Assembly (NCBI GenBank): GCA_016927675.1 | Contig: JAFGMF010000186.1 | Coordinates: 1 to 14,257, forward strand | Source: Candidatus Cloacimonadota bacterium | GTDB taxonomy: Bacteria > Cloacimonadota > Cloacimonadia > Cloacimonadales > TCS61 | DNA: 14,257 bases | Reading direction: 5' to 3' | Shown: one piece after another, positions 6,092 to 14,257 of the stretch | Layout: each line of letters starts with the position of its first letter | How positions within the stretch are numbered: position 1 is the stretch's first letter | The notes under the pieces: generated by a model | What the model was told of the DNA's origin: nothing | Database searches by the model: none | What the model saw: only the letters and a program-made list of their open reading frames with translations | Translations under genes and position numbers: made by a program

Positions 6092-7587
6092 AAATCCAAC
6101 CGGATGAAATAAGTGCAATTTTAAAAGAGAAAATTGACGATTTTAAATTTTCTATTGATATTGAAGAAACGGGAAGAGTTGTTCAGATTGGTGACGGAAT
6201 TGCCAGAGTTTATGGTTTGAACAATGTTATGGCCGGAGAAATGCTTGAATTTCCTGGAAAAGTTATGGGATTGGCTTTAAATCTGGAAGAGGATAATGTT
6301 GGGTCAATCATTTTCGGGGAAACAAGAAAGATCAAAGAAGGCGATATTGTTAAAAGAACCAAGAAAATCCTGCAGGTTCCAGTCGGCAAAAATCTTCTTG
6401 GTCGGGTTGTTGATTCTCTGGGTCTACCAATTGACGGAAAAGGCAAGATTCAGGCAGAGCAATATATGCCTGTTGAGAGAAAAGCTCTGGGAATTATTCA
6501 GAGACAGCCTGTGAAGGAACCATTGCAAACAGGAATCAAGGCTATCGATTCCATGATTCCGATCGGTCGCGGTCAACGTGAACTGATCATCGGAGACCGA
6601 CAAACAGGAAAAACGGCTATCGCTATTGATACAATTATAAATCAGAAAGATACCGATGTCTATTGTATTTATGTAGCAATAGCTCAGAAAAAATCTTCGG
6701 TTGCCAAGCTCGTAAAAATCCTGGAAGAAAAGGGAGCAATGGAATATACGATCGTAGTTTCAGCAACTGCTTCTGAATCAGCTTCTCTGCAATATCTTGC
6801 TCCTTATGCCGGTGCAACCATGGGAGAATATTTTAGAGATAATGGCATGCATGCTCTGATCATTTTTGATGATCTTTCCAAGCATGCTGTTGCTTACCGG
6901 GAATTATCTCTGCTGCTAAGGCGGCCACCGGGACGGGAAGCTTTCCCGGGCGATGTTTTTTATCTTCATTCGAGATTACTCGAAAGAGCAGCAAAATTAA
7001 ATGATGAGCTGAAAGGCGGTTCTCTTACGGCTCTACCGATCATTGAAACTCAGGCTGATGATATTACCGCTTATATTCCAACAAATGTGATATCAATCAC
7101 AGACGGACAGATCTATTTAGGAAGCAGATTATTTTATTCCGGCATCAGACCGGCAATTAATGCCGGGCTTTCGGTTTCCCGGGTTGGCGGAAGTGCCCAG
7201 ATTAAAGCCATGCGCTCTGTTATCGGTCAATTGAGGTTGGATTTGGCTCAATATACTGAACTAGAAGCTTTTTCCAAATTCGGTTCTGATCTTGATAAGA
7301 CTACTCAGCATCAGCTAAGAAGAGGGGAGAGGTTGATCGAAATTCTCAAGCAACCGCAATATGATCCTTTATCAATAGAAAAACAGATCATGATCATATT
7401 CATGGCTAATGAAGGTTATCTCGACAAAATCGATCTTAAAGATGTTAAAAAAGTTGAAGAAGAACTTTTTTCGAGTCTTGATACAGAACACAAAGAATTC
7501 CTGAAATCACTAAAAAAATCCGAACTGACAGAAGAAGACAAAATAACCATGCGCCAGATATGTGAGCACATAATTAAGAAATTTTAA
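6088..7587 (+). CDS. atpA: F1Fo ATP synthase subunit alpha
   Basis: The 499 residues match the non-catalytic F1 alpha subunit in full. The N-terminal beta-barrel includes [14 protein letters not shown] (31-44). The Walker A motif is GDRQTGKT (169-176), followed by [18 protein letters not shown] (256-273). The arginine finger that completes the catalytic site of beta is R365 in [11 protein letters not shown] (361-371). The helical C-terminal domain follows. Length is close to the usual 500-515. The ATG overlaps the atpH stop (ATGA), and 11 bases separate the stop from atpG. Nothing suggests impairment. Confidence 0.98.
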   Translation: MKIQPDEISAILKEKIDDFKFSIDIEETGRVVQIGDGIARVYGLNNVMAGEMLEFPGKVMGLALNLEEDNVGSIIFGETRKIKEGDIVKRTKKILQVPVGKNLLGRVVDSLGLPIDGKGKIQAEQYMPVERKALGIIQRQPVKEPLQTGIKAIDSMIPIGRGQRELIIGDRQTGKTAIAIDTIINQKDTDVYCIYVAIAQKKSSVAKLVKILEEKGAMEYTIVVSATASESASLQYLAPYAGATMGEYFRDNGMHALIIFDDLSKHAVAYRELSLLLRRPPGREAFPGDVFYLHSRLLERAAKLNDELKGGSLTALPIIETQADDITAYIPTNVISITDGQIYLGSRLFYSGIRPAINAGLSVSRVGGSAQIKAMRSVIGQLRLDLAQYTELEAFSKFGSDLDKTTQHQLRRGERLIEILKQPQYDPLSIEKQIMIIFMANEGYLDKIDLKDVKKVEEELFSSLDTEHKEFLKSLKKSELTEEDKITMRQICEHIIKKF

Positions 7588-7598
7588 TGAAGGCTTGA

Positions 7599-8450
7599 AT
7601 GGCAAATATCAGAGACATCAAGAATCGAATTGAAAGTATAAAAAGCACCAGACAAATAACTAATGCTATGAAAATGGTTGCAGCCGCTAACCTGAGAAAA
7701 GCACAGAACAGGATCATCAAAGCAAGACCTTATGCCGATTATATCAACCAAATGATCCAAACTGTCAAAATAAAACACTCAGATACTCTTCATCCCTTAC
7801 TGGAAAACAACGAACAGGAACAGAAAGCTTTCGTAATAGTAACTTCAGATCGTGGTTTATGCGGTTCTTTCAATTATAACATCTTAAAACTGGCTGGAAA
7901 ATATCTCAACGAAAATCCCGAACTTGATATAATCTGCATTGGAAAAAAAGGCTATGATTATTTGAAGAAAAGAGATATCCAAATTATCGATAAACACATC
8001 AATCTCTTTAATGAAATGGACTTCAGCTCATCGCGTGATATTGCCAATAAACTTATCAGTATGTACCTTGATAATAACTATGGTCAGATCAGCATCATCT
8101 ATAATGAATTCAAATCAGCTATTCAACAGAATGTTGTGATCAAGCAACTTTTCCCGATCACTCCTCCTGAGGATCTGGAGATAAATCTCCTGGACTTCAT
8201 TTACGAACCGGATCCTTACACAATTATCGATGAACTTACCCATAAATACATAGATGTTGAGATCTGGCGGATTCTGCTGGAATCATCAGCTGCAGAACAG
8301 GGTGCCAGAATGACTGCAATGGATTCCGCCACAGAAAATGCTCATGAATTGATAGATAATCTGACATTATATTATAATCGAGCCCGTCAGGCAAAAATAA
8401 CTAAAGAGATAATAGAAATAGCCTCCGGCGCTGAAGCGATTAATAAATAA
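7599..8450 (+). CDS. atpG: F1Fo ATP synthase subunit gamma
   Basis: This 283-residue central rotor shaft has the two conserved termini that form the rotating coiled coil: DIKNRIESIKSTRQITNAMKMVAAA (6-30) and, near the C-terminus, RMTAMDSATENA with AKITKEIIEIASGAEAI (265-281). The middle Rossmann-like part has TSDRGLCGSFN (85-95), a standard gamma motif. Length is typical. The ATG is preceded by AAGG (7590-7593). It lies between alpha and beta as in the common bacterial order, and 26 bases separate it from atpD. Confidence 0.97.
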   Translation: MANIRDIKNRIESIKSTRQITNAMKMVAAANLRKAQNRIIKARPYADYINQMIQTVKIKHSDTLHPLLENNEQEQKAFVIVTSDRGLCGSFNYNILKLAGKYLNENPELDIICIGKKGYDYLKKRDIQIIDKHINLFNEMDFSSSRDIANKLISMYLDNNYGQISIIYNEFKSAIQQNVVIKQLFPITPPEDLEINLLDFIYEPDPYTIIDELTHKYIDVEIWRILLESSAAEQGARMTAMDSATENAHELIDNLTLYYNRARQAKITKEIIEIASGAEAINK

Positions 8451-8467
8451 TTTAACTTAGATTTTAA

Positions 8468-10265
<1,798 letters not shown>

Positions 10266-10552
10266 TGAGGCAGATTTTTACTGGCCTTCTTCTTTAATGT
10301 AAATAATGAAACACTCAAGTTTAAAACAAACACCCGGGAAAATGATCTATGCTTCACTCTCCTCATCCTTTGCTCAAGCTTCGATTATCAGACCAGACTA
10401 CTATGGAAGATCACGGATAGGATTTATTATCCTTCCAATGGTCTTCGCTAGAATGACAAATTGTTACTCCGGCAGACATAACACATTGTCTCTTCAGGCA
10501 GAGTATTGGAACAAGACTTATCGTCGATTTCGGTGAAAAGAGTTATAATCAT
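10266..10552. other. Gene-poor gap after the ATP synthase operon
   Basis: These 287 bases contain no convincing gene. A 76-codon frame (10306-10536, plus strand) has no ribosome binding site and a composition unlike its neighbours. All other frames on both strands are broken by stops. The central part (about 10370-10470) looks like a decayed dispersed repeat with an internal stem-loop, described separately. The last part, from about 10457, is open in the frame of the next gene but contains no likely start before 10553. No clear -35/-10 promoter pair was found. Confidence 0.6.
10345..10470 (-). repeat. Probable decayed dispersed intergenic repeat
   Basis: Read on the minus strand from about 10466, the sequence begins TTGTCATTCTAGCGAAGACC. 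This resembles the widespread intergenic element of the TGTCATTCTGAGCGAAGCGAAGAATC type seen in many bacterial genomes. About 90 bases on, a second similar phrase follows: GATGAGGAGAGTGAAGCATAGATC. A stem-loop lies within it: GAAGATC (10406-10412) pairs with GGTCTTC (10440-10446), and inside that GGATA (10415-10419) pairs with TATCC (10428-10432). Boundaries are approximate. The match is from memory of the motif, so the call is tentative. Confidence 0.35.
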
Positions 10553-11800
10553 ATGAACCTTAATATAAAAACATCTATCTGCAAAATATCTTCACTTATT
10601 CTTTTTCTGCTGATTTCTTTTTTTCTCAGTTGTCAGAAAAAGAGTTCTTTAAACTCTGAACTTCCAGGGCTAGAGGTATTAGACTCAATAAAATCTGTGG
10701 TCAGTTCTGACTCGGTAAATTCAATTGAAATCGATGATAATGTTATCCCTGATAGTCTAAACGAAACCAGACCTTTACCGTCGCAAACAATCGATTTTAC
10801 CCGGGGAATATATTATACGGCATATACTCTAGCTTCTCAAAATTTTCCTGAGCTTCTCGGACAGGCAAAAGCAGCCAGTATCAACACCATCGTTTTCGAC
10901 CTGAAAAACATGCACGGAGACATCTTCTTTTCCAGGGGTCAAAAAGACAGCCTGACAGCAGAAAATATCATTCCGATAATCAACATAGATGAAACGGTAA
11001 AATCGCTTCACGATCAAGATATGAAAGCCGTTTCCAGAGTTGTGATGTTTCATGATCGCTATTTGGCGGGGAAGTATCCGGAGTTAAGACCGCAAACTGA
11101 ATCAGGAAATCCCTGGCAGGAATATCCGCAGGGAGAACCTTCCTGGTTGGATCCATCCAATCCGAAAGTGCAAAACCACCTTTTGACATTGATCGAAGAA
11201 ATTGCATCATCCGGAATCGATGAATTACAGATGGATTATATTCGCTTTCCGACCCAGGGCAGTCAAAGTGAGGCAATTTTTCATTTTCAGAAAGAAGATT
11301 CATTAAAATCACTTCAAGACAGCACATATATAAAAAGGTCTCGCAGTGATATTATCGAGCAATTTATTAAAGAAGCATACGATATCTGTTCAAAGCACGG
11401 AACCAGATTAACTGCCGATGTATTTGCAATTGTGTCCTGGCAGCGAAAAGTTGATATCGAAAGTACTGGTCAGGATATCAGAAAAATCTCTATATATCTT
11501 AATGCAATTCACCCGATGATCTATTCTTCACATTTTGATAAAAATTTCGGATTTCGAAAAGATGCCCACAATGAGCCATATTATCTTGTTTATCAGGCAA
11601 TCGGATTATTAAAATCGAATATTACCAACAACTGCCTGATAATTCCTTATCTTCAGGCAAATAACTGGAGGGTAAATTACAAATCCGAATACATATCTGC
11701 ACAATTGCAAGCTGTAAAAGATACTGACTCGGATGGGTATATATTATGGAATTCTGCCAACAGATATGCTGAAACCTTAAAATGGATAACTAATAGATAG
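10553..11800 (+). CDS. Lipoprotein with putative glycosyl hydrolase (DUF4015-type) domain
   Basis: This 415-residue protein has a signal peptide of lipoprotein type (basic start, hydrophobic 13-25, then FLSC with Cys27) and an acidic Ser-rich linker to about residue 78. The rest resembles the TIM-barrel family of putative glycosyl hydrolases called DUF4015/GH13-like. It has RGIYYTAYTLAS (84-95), NTIVFDLKNMHGDI (111-124), a long strand with VSRVVMFHDRYLA (160-172), WLDPSNPKVQNH (198-209), IDELQMDYIRFP (222-233), TADVFAIVSW and HPMIYSSHF. Acidic residues D116, D223 and D228 are candidate catalytic or structural groups. The substrate is unknown; a cell-surface or periplasmic polysaccharide role is inference. 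A weak site, AAAGAG (10537-10542), precedes the ATG. It may be transcribed separately from the ATP synthase operon. Confidence 0.8.
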   Translation: MNLNIKTSICKISSLILFLLISFFLSCQKKSSLNSELPGLEVLDSIKSVVSSDSVNSIEIDDNVIPDSLNETRPLPSQTIDFTRGIYYTAYTLASQNFPELLGQAKAASINTIVFDLKNMHGDIFFSRGQKDSLTAENIIPIINIDETVKSLHDQDMKAVSRVVMFHDRYLAGKYPELRPQTESGNPWQEYPQGEPSWLDPSNPKVQNHLLTLIEEIASSGIDELQMDYIRFPTQGSQSEAIFHFQKEDSLKSLQDSTYIKRSRSDIIEQFIKEAYDICSKHGTRLTADVFAIVSWQRKVDIESTGQDIRKISIYLNAIHPMIYSSHFDKNFGFRKDAHNEPYYLVYQAIGLLKSNITNNCLIIPYLQANNWRVNYKSEYISAQLQAVKDTDSDGYILWNSANRYAETLKWITNR

Positions 11801-11808
11801 AATTTTTC

Positions 11809-11824
11809 TGTTTCACGTGAAACT
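11809..11824. promoter_or_regulatory. parS: parS centromere-like site for ParB
   Basis: TGTTTCACGTGAAACT matches the conserved bacterial parS sequence TGTTTCACGTGAAACA at 15 of 16 bases, and its inner 14 bases form a perfect palindrome (GTTTCACGTGAAAC). It lies in the short gap between two convergent genes, 9 bases after one stop and 12 bases before the other, so it does not disturb coding. A complete parB is about 10.5 kb upstream. parS sites cluster near the replication origin, so this region is probably origin-proximal. By eye, I found no second CACGTG core in the window. Confidence 0.9.
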
Positions 11825-11836
11825 ATTATTTAATTT

Positions 11837-12502
11837 TTAACTTAATACATTTTTTGTTAATATTTCACTAATTTCTTCTCCGCTTTTTGCATTTGTTAAC
11901 AACTTTATGTTTTCTTCGTTCATGAGTAGTTTCGATATATATGAGATTGAGAAAAGGTGTTGCATGTCGTCATGTAACAATAACAAAAAATAAATTCTAA
12001 CGGGTTTATTATCCATTGCATCGAATTCTATTTCCTTTTTTGATCTGCCGAAGATGATTGTCGGTGCTTTTACTTTTGATGGATGAAAATGTCTCGGATG
12101 CAGAAGAGCTACTCCTTTTCCGATAGCCGTAGATACTAGTTCTTCTCTTGCAACAACTACCTGATATAACCAGCGTTGATCTTTAACGATTTTTAATTCC
12201 TTTGCTTTTTTTGACATTTCGGCAATTGCTTCGTATTTGTTGTCCGCCATAAAATCGATGTGCACATAACGTGTTTTAAAATAATCAGAAAATCTGCAAA
12301 CCGAACGTTTCATGGCAAGTTGCTCAACTTCTCTTTCGTTAAGATTAGCCATCCATTCGTCTACTTCAGCTTTATCTATTTGAATACTGTTACCCTTTTT
12401 TACTGTGTTGAATACTTTTGATTTTAACATTTCCTTGATGACTGAGTCAGTCACTTTCAAGTATATTGATGCTTGTTTTAAGGTTAAATACTTTTTTGCC
12501 AT
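11837..12502 (-). CDS. Excisionase-type helix-turn-helix protein fused to a PTS EIIA-like domain
   Basis: This 221-residue protein is the only gene on the minus strand. Residues 1-52 form an excisionase/MerR-like helix-turn-helix: YLTLKQASIYLKVTDSVIKEML, then KSKVFNTVKKGNSIQIDKAEVDEWM. From about 75 to 218 it resembles the PTS EIIA type-2 (fructose/mannitol/nitrogen) fold, with VAREELVSTAIGKGVALLH (117-135). H135 is at the position of the phosphorylated histidine, which in EIIA-Ntr lies in an I-P-H context. It may act as a regulator whose DNA binding depends on phosphorylation, but no other PTS gene is in the window, so its donor and targets are unknown. AAGGAG (12512-12517 on the minus strand) is a strong ribosome binding site. 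A large palindrome lies about 45 bases upstream and could be its operator. Confidence 0.8.
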   Translation of the reverse strand: MAKKYLTLKQASIYLKVTDSVIKEMLKSKVFNTVKKGNSIQIDKAEVDEWMANLNEREVEQLAMKRSVCRFSDYFKTRYVHIDFMADNKYEAIAEMSKKAKELKIVKDQRWLYQVVVAREELVSTAIGKGVALLHPRHFHPSKVKAPTIIFGRSKKEIEFDAMDNKPVRIYFLLLLHDDMQHLFSISYISKLLMNEENIKLLTNAKSGEEISEILTKNVLS

Positions 12503-12546
12503 CTTTTTTCACTCCTTATTTTAGTACTTTGTTTGTTTACAGTTCT

Positions 12547-12584
12547 AAATCTGTCAAGTATTACAAGTAATTCTTGACAGATTT
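12547..12584. promoter_or_regulatory. 38-base near-palindrome between divergent genes, candidate operator
   Basis: The arms AAATCTGTCAAG (12547-12558) and CTTGACAGATTT (12573-12584) are perfect reverse complements. Inside them ATTAC (12560-12564) and GTAAT (12567-12571) also pair, leaving one T-T mismatch and an AA centre. The arms each contain TTGACA pointing outwards, i.e. on the plus strand at 12574-12579 and on the minus strand at 12557-12552. They could be -35 hexamers of divergent promoters, but neither has a good -10 at 16-18 bases. The position between a DNA-binding regulator and lptE makes an operator likely; a transcript hairpin is possible. Confidence 0.6.
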
Positions 12585-12607
12585 TATCATGTCTTGTTGC
12601 TCACTTT

Positions 12608-13105
12608 ATGAAATATTATATATATCTTATTATGTTATTAAGTATGAGCATTTTTATGTCTTGCAGTTATTCTGTATATCCCAGCGGATATCCTCATCTC
12701 AAGACAATCTCAATTGCCACATTCGAAAATAATTCTGTTATCTATAACCTTGATGAAGATCTTTTTATTTATCTGTCTTCTGCATTTATCCAGGATGGAA
12801 GACTTAAAATAGTCAGTATATCTCCCGATTGCCTTCTTGAAGGAAAAATTATAGATTACTCAAATGATATTTATAAGTTCAGTAATATAGATGTTGAGGA
12901 ATATGAGGTAAAAATTCTATTCTCTGTATCTTTTACTGATCTTACCAGAAATTCTCTGATTCTATCCAGAGAGAATTTTGTCCTCTCTGAAACCTATTCA
13001 ACTTCAGCAATCGAAAGTGAGTTTAAAAGTGAAGAAGAAGCACGTCAGGAAATATTTAGAAATCTATTCGATTTAGTTATCAAAGAGAGTCTTGAGGCAT
13101 GGTAA
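12608..13105 (+). CDS. lptE: LptE-like LPS assembly lipoprotein
   Basis: This 165-residue protein starts with a lipoprotein signal (hydrophobic 5-17, then FMSC with Cys19). It continues with YSVYPSGYPHLKTISIATFENNS, the usual LptE start (Y-x-G-YP...+-I-I--F-N), and ends with SEEEARQEIFRNLFDLVIKESLEAW, typical of the family. LptE plugs the LptD barrel in the outer membrane and helps insert lipopolysaccharide, so the organism should have LPS or a similar outer leaflet. No clear ribosome binding site precedes the ATG. Later in-frame ATGs (12632, 12644) would shorten the signal peptide too much. The end overlaps the next gene by seven bases, and lptD is not in the window. Confidence 0.82.
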   Translation: MKYYIYLIMLLSMSIFMSCSYSVYPSGYPHLKTISIATFENNSVIYNLDEDLFIYLSSAFIQDGRLKIVSISPDCLLEGKIIDYSNDIYKFSNIDVEEYEVKILFSVSFTDLTRNSLILSRENFVLSETYSTSAIESEFKSEEEARQEIFRNLFDLVIKESLEAW

Positions 13106-13824
13106 GAATTAATCGGTTTCTGGCTATGTGTAACCTTGGTTCACGAAGAAATGTTGAACAACTTATTAAATCTAATCGTATCATGATCAACAATTCACCC
13201 TGTAATGATCTTTCCAGAAATATTGATCCTGATACGGACAAAGTGTATTTGGACGGTAAACTTCTTAAATCTGATACGGATCTTTTCTATATCATGTTAA
13301 ATAAACCGCGTAACTACCTGGTTACTAAAAAAGATGATTTCGGGAGAAAAACTGTTTTTAAACTTCTTCCAGAATTTCCGGTTAATCTTTTTCCTGTTGG
13401 TCGTTTAGATTATCTTTCAGAAGGGCTTCTCCTTATTACTAATGATGGATTTCTGTGCAATTTAATTCTTCATCCCCGTTTCAAACTTGCCAAAGTATAC
13501 CGGGTTACGATCAAGGGAAAGCTTTCCGATGATAATATCAGAGAATTACGTCAGGGCGTTCTTCTTGATGGGCGCAAGACTTTACCTGCGATTGTTCATC
13601 TGAAAAAGTCTCTTGACGATATTCAGGTATTCAGAATTACAATTTTCGAAGGTAGAAATCGACAGATACGCCGGATGTTCGAAAGTTTTAAAGTAGAAGT
13701 CACTAATTTGAAAAGATTACAGATTGGTGATTTGAAACTTGCTAACTTACCTGTTGGGAGTTGGCGATTTCTTTCTCCTCTGGAAGTACGCAAAATAATT
13801 CAAAATTGTCTGGGAAAAAAATGA
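13099..13824 (+). CDS. RsuA/RluB/RluE/RluF-family 23S or 16S rRNA pseudouridine synthase
   Basis: This 241-residue enzyme has an N-terminal S4 RNA-binding domain (1-50, RINRFLAMCNLGSRRNVEQLI), then the pseudouridine synthase fold. The catalytic aspartate is D104 in PVGRLDYLSEGLLLITNDG (99-117). KVYRVTIKGKL (132-142) and FEGRNRQIRRMFES (183-196) are the other family motifs. Length is near the RluB/RsuA norm of about 230-290. Family members isomerise one uridine in rRNA; the exact site cannot be told from sequence here, so no gene symbol is given. It overlaps lptE by seven bases and the next gene in an ATGA arrangement, implying one operon. Confidence 0.92.
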   Translation: MVRINRFLAMCNLGSRRNVEQLIKSNRIMINNSPCNDLSRNIDPDTDKVYLDGKLLKSDTDLFYIMLNKPRNYLVTKKDDFGRKTVFKLLPEFPVNLFPVGRLDYLSEGLLLITNDGFLCNLILHPRFKLAKVYRVTIKGKLSDDNIRELRQGVLLDGRKTLPAIVHLKKSLDDIQVFRITIFEGRNRQIRRMFESFKVEVTNLKRLQIGDLKLANLPVGSWRFLSPLEVRKIIQNCLGKK

Positions 13825-14257
13825 AAATAGGTATCATCGGCCTCAATAATTCAGGGAAAAGCACTATTTTTAGTGCATTAACCAATATTCCTTCTGACAT
13901 TTCTCCATATTCAGCCCAAAGAAAGGAACCAGTTCATGGAATTGTCGAAGTTATTGACAAGAGAATTGATTTTTTAACCGATCTATTTCTTCCAAAGAAA
14001 AAGATTTACGCGTTTGTTGAATTTCTTGATTTCCCTGGTTTATCTTCTTCTGAAGACAGAAAGGAGATTTTTTCTGCATCTTCACTGGCAGCTATTAAAA
14101 CTGCTGATGCCTTATCGATTGTATTGAGAAACTTCACTGATCTGATCATTGATGAATCACTTGGAGCTCCAGATCCAGTTTCTGACTACAACCTGATTGA
14201 ATCTGAACTTATCATCTCTGACCTGATAATTGTAGAAAATCGGCTTGCAAAGATTGA
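13821..14257 (+). CDS. Divergent YchF/Obg-family GTPase-like protein, 3'-truncated by window edge
   Basis: The frame is open from ATG 13821 to the window end (145 codons seen). MKIGIIGLNNSGKSTIFSALTN (1-22) is a P-loop of the Obg/YchF class. EFLDFPGLS (67-75) is the G3 region, and DPVSDYNLIESELIISDLIIVENRL (118-142) matches the YchF segment DP-xD---I--EL---DL--VE-RL. It differs from ordinary YchF: NNSGKST replaces PNVGKST, DFPGL replaces DIAGL, the Gly/Lys-rich stretch after G3 is missing (SSSEDRKEI instead), and the threonine of the usual C-T-I-EPN loop is absent. It could be a paralogue of uncertain nucleotide specificity. The start overlaps the upstream stop (ATGA). Confidence 0.75.
   Translation, partial: MKIGIIGLNNSGKSTIFSALTNIPSDISPYSAQRKEPVHGIVEVIDKRIDFLTDLFLPKKKIYAFVEFLDFPGLSSSEDRKEIFSASSLAAIKTADALSIVLRNFTDLIIDESLGAPDPVSDYNLIESELIISDLIIVENRLAKI

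Noticed and set aside
10306..10536. 76-codon plus-strand frame after atpC
   Set aside because: No ribosome binding site, no recognisable motif, and it overlaps sequence that looks like a decayed repeat with a stem-loop; more likely a chance frame.
11809..11836. Palindrome after the lipoprotein gene as a bidirectional terminator
   Set aside because: It has no loop between its arms and matches parS almost perfectly; the following T/A-rich stretch is ordinary for this AT-rich sequence.
12574..12602. TTGACA as a consensus promoter for lptE
   Set aside because: The hexamer is perfect, but the sequence at 17-base spacing (TTGCTC) is not a -10 box; left as a possible operator only.

Overview
The window is an AT-rich chromosomal segment from a Gram-negative (diderm) bacterium. 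LptE, two lipoprotein-type proteins and a bactofilin/M23 pair all point to an outer membrane. Na+-type rotor residues and a c-subunit arrangement resembling that of acetogens suggest an anaerobe. The gene content fits an FCB-group lineage such as Cloacimonadota, but that placement is inference; no rRNA or other strong taxonomic marker is present.

Layout. Positions 1-1340 hold the 3' part of parA and a complete parB (chromosome segregation). They run by overlap into a membrane-anchored M23 endopeptidase (1333-2013) and a bactofilin (2050-2469). A complete F1Fo ATP synthase operon follows on the same strand (2477-10265): atpZ (no ordinary start codon), atpI, atpB (a), two different c-subunit genes, atpF (b), atpH (delta), atpA (alpha), atpG (gamma), atpD (beta) and atpC (epsilon). 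Next come a 287-base gap that looks like a decayed dispersed repeat, a lipoprotein of the putative glycosyl hydrolase family (10553-11800), and a near-consensus parS site (11809-11824). A minus-strand gene fuses an excisionase-type helix-turn-helix to a PTS EIIA-like domain (11837-12502). Across a 38-base near-palindrome lies a plus-strand run of lptE, an RsuA/RluB-type pseudouridine synthase and a divergent YchF-like GTPase that leaves the window.

Most notable is the rotor. The first c gene encodes three fused c hairpins (about six membrane helices). Only the third carries the ion-binding carboxylate (E233); the other two have glutamine there (Q64, Q146). The next gene encodes an ordinary single-hairpin c subunit with a two-carboxylate Na+-type site (E33, E66, S67, T68, Y71) and has a very strong ribosome binding site. 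If both enter one ring, the enzyme would be an F-type synthase with a mixed rotor and a reduced ion-to-ATP ratio. This resembles the V/F hybrid ring of Acetobacterium woodii, but has a triple rather than a double hairpin.

Other points: atpZ is intact but appears to start at ATA where one base change would restore ATG. A parS site lies about 10 kb from parAB. The GTPase at the right edge departs from YchF consensus in its nucleotide-binding loops.
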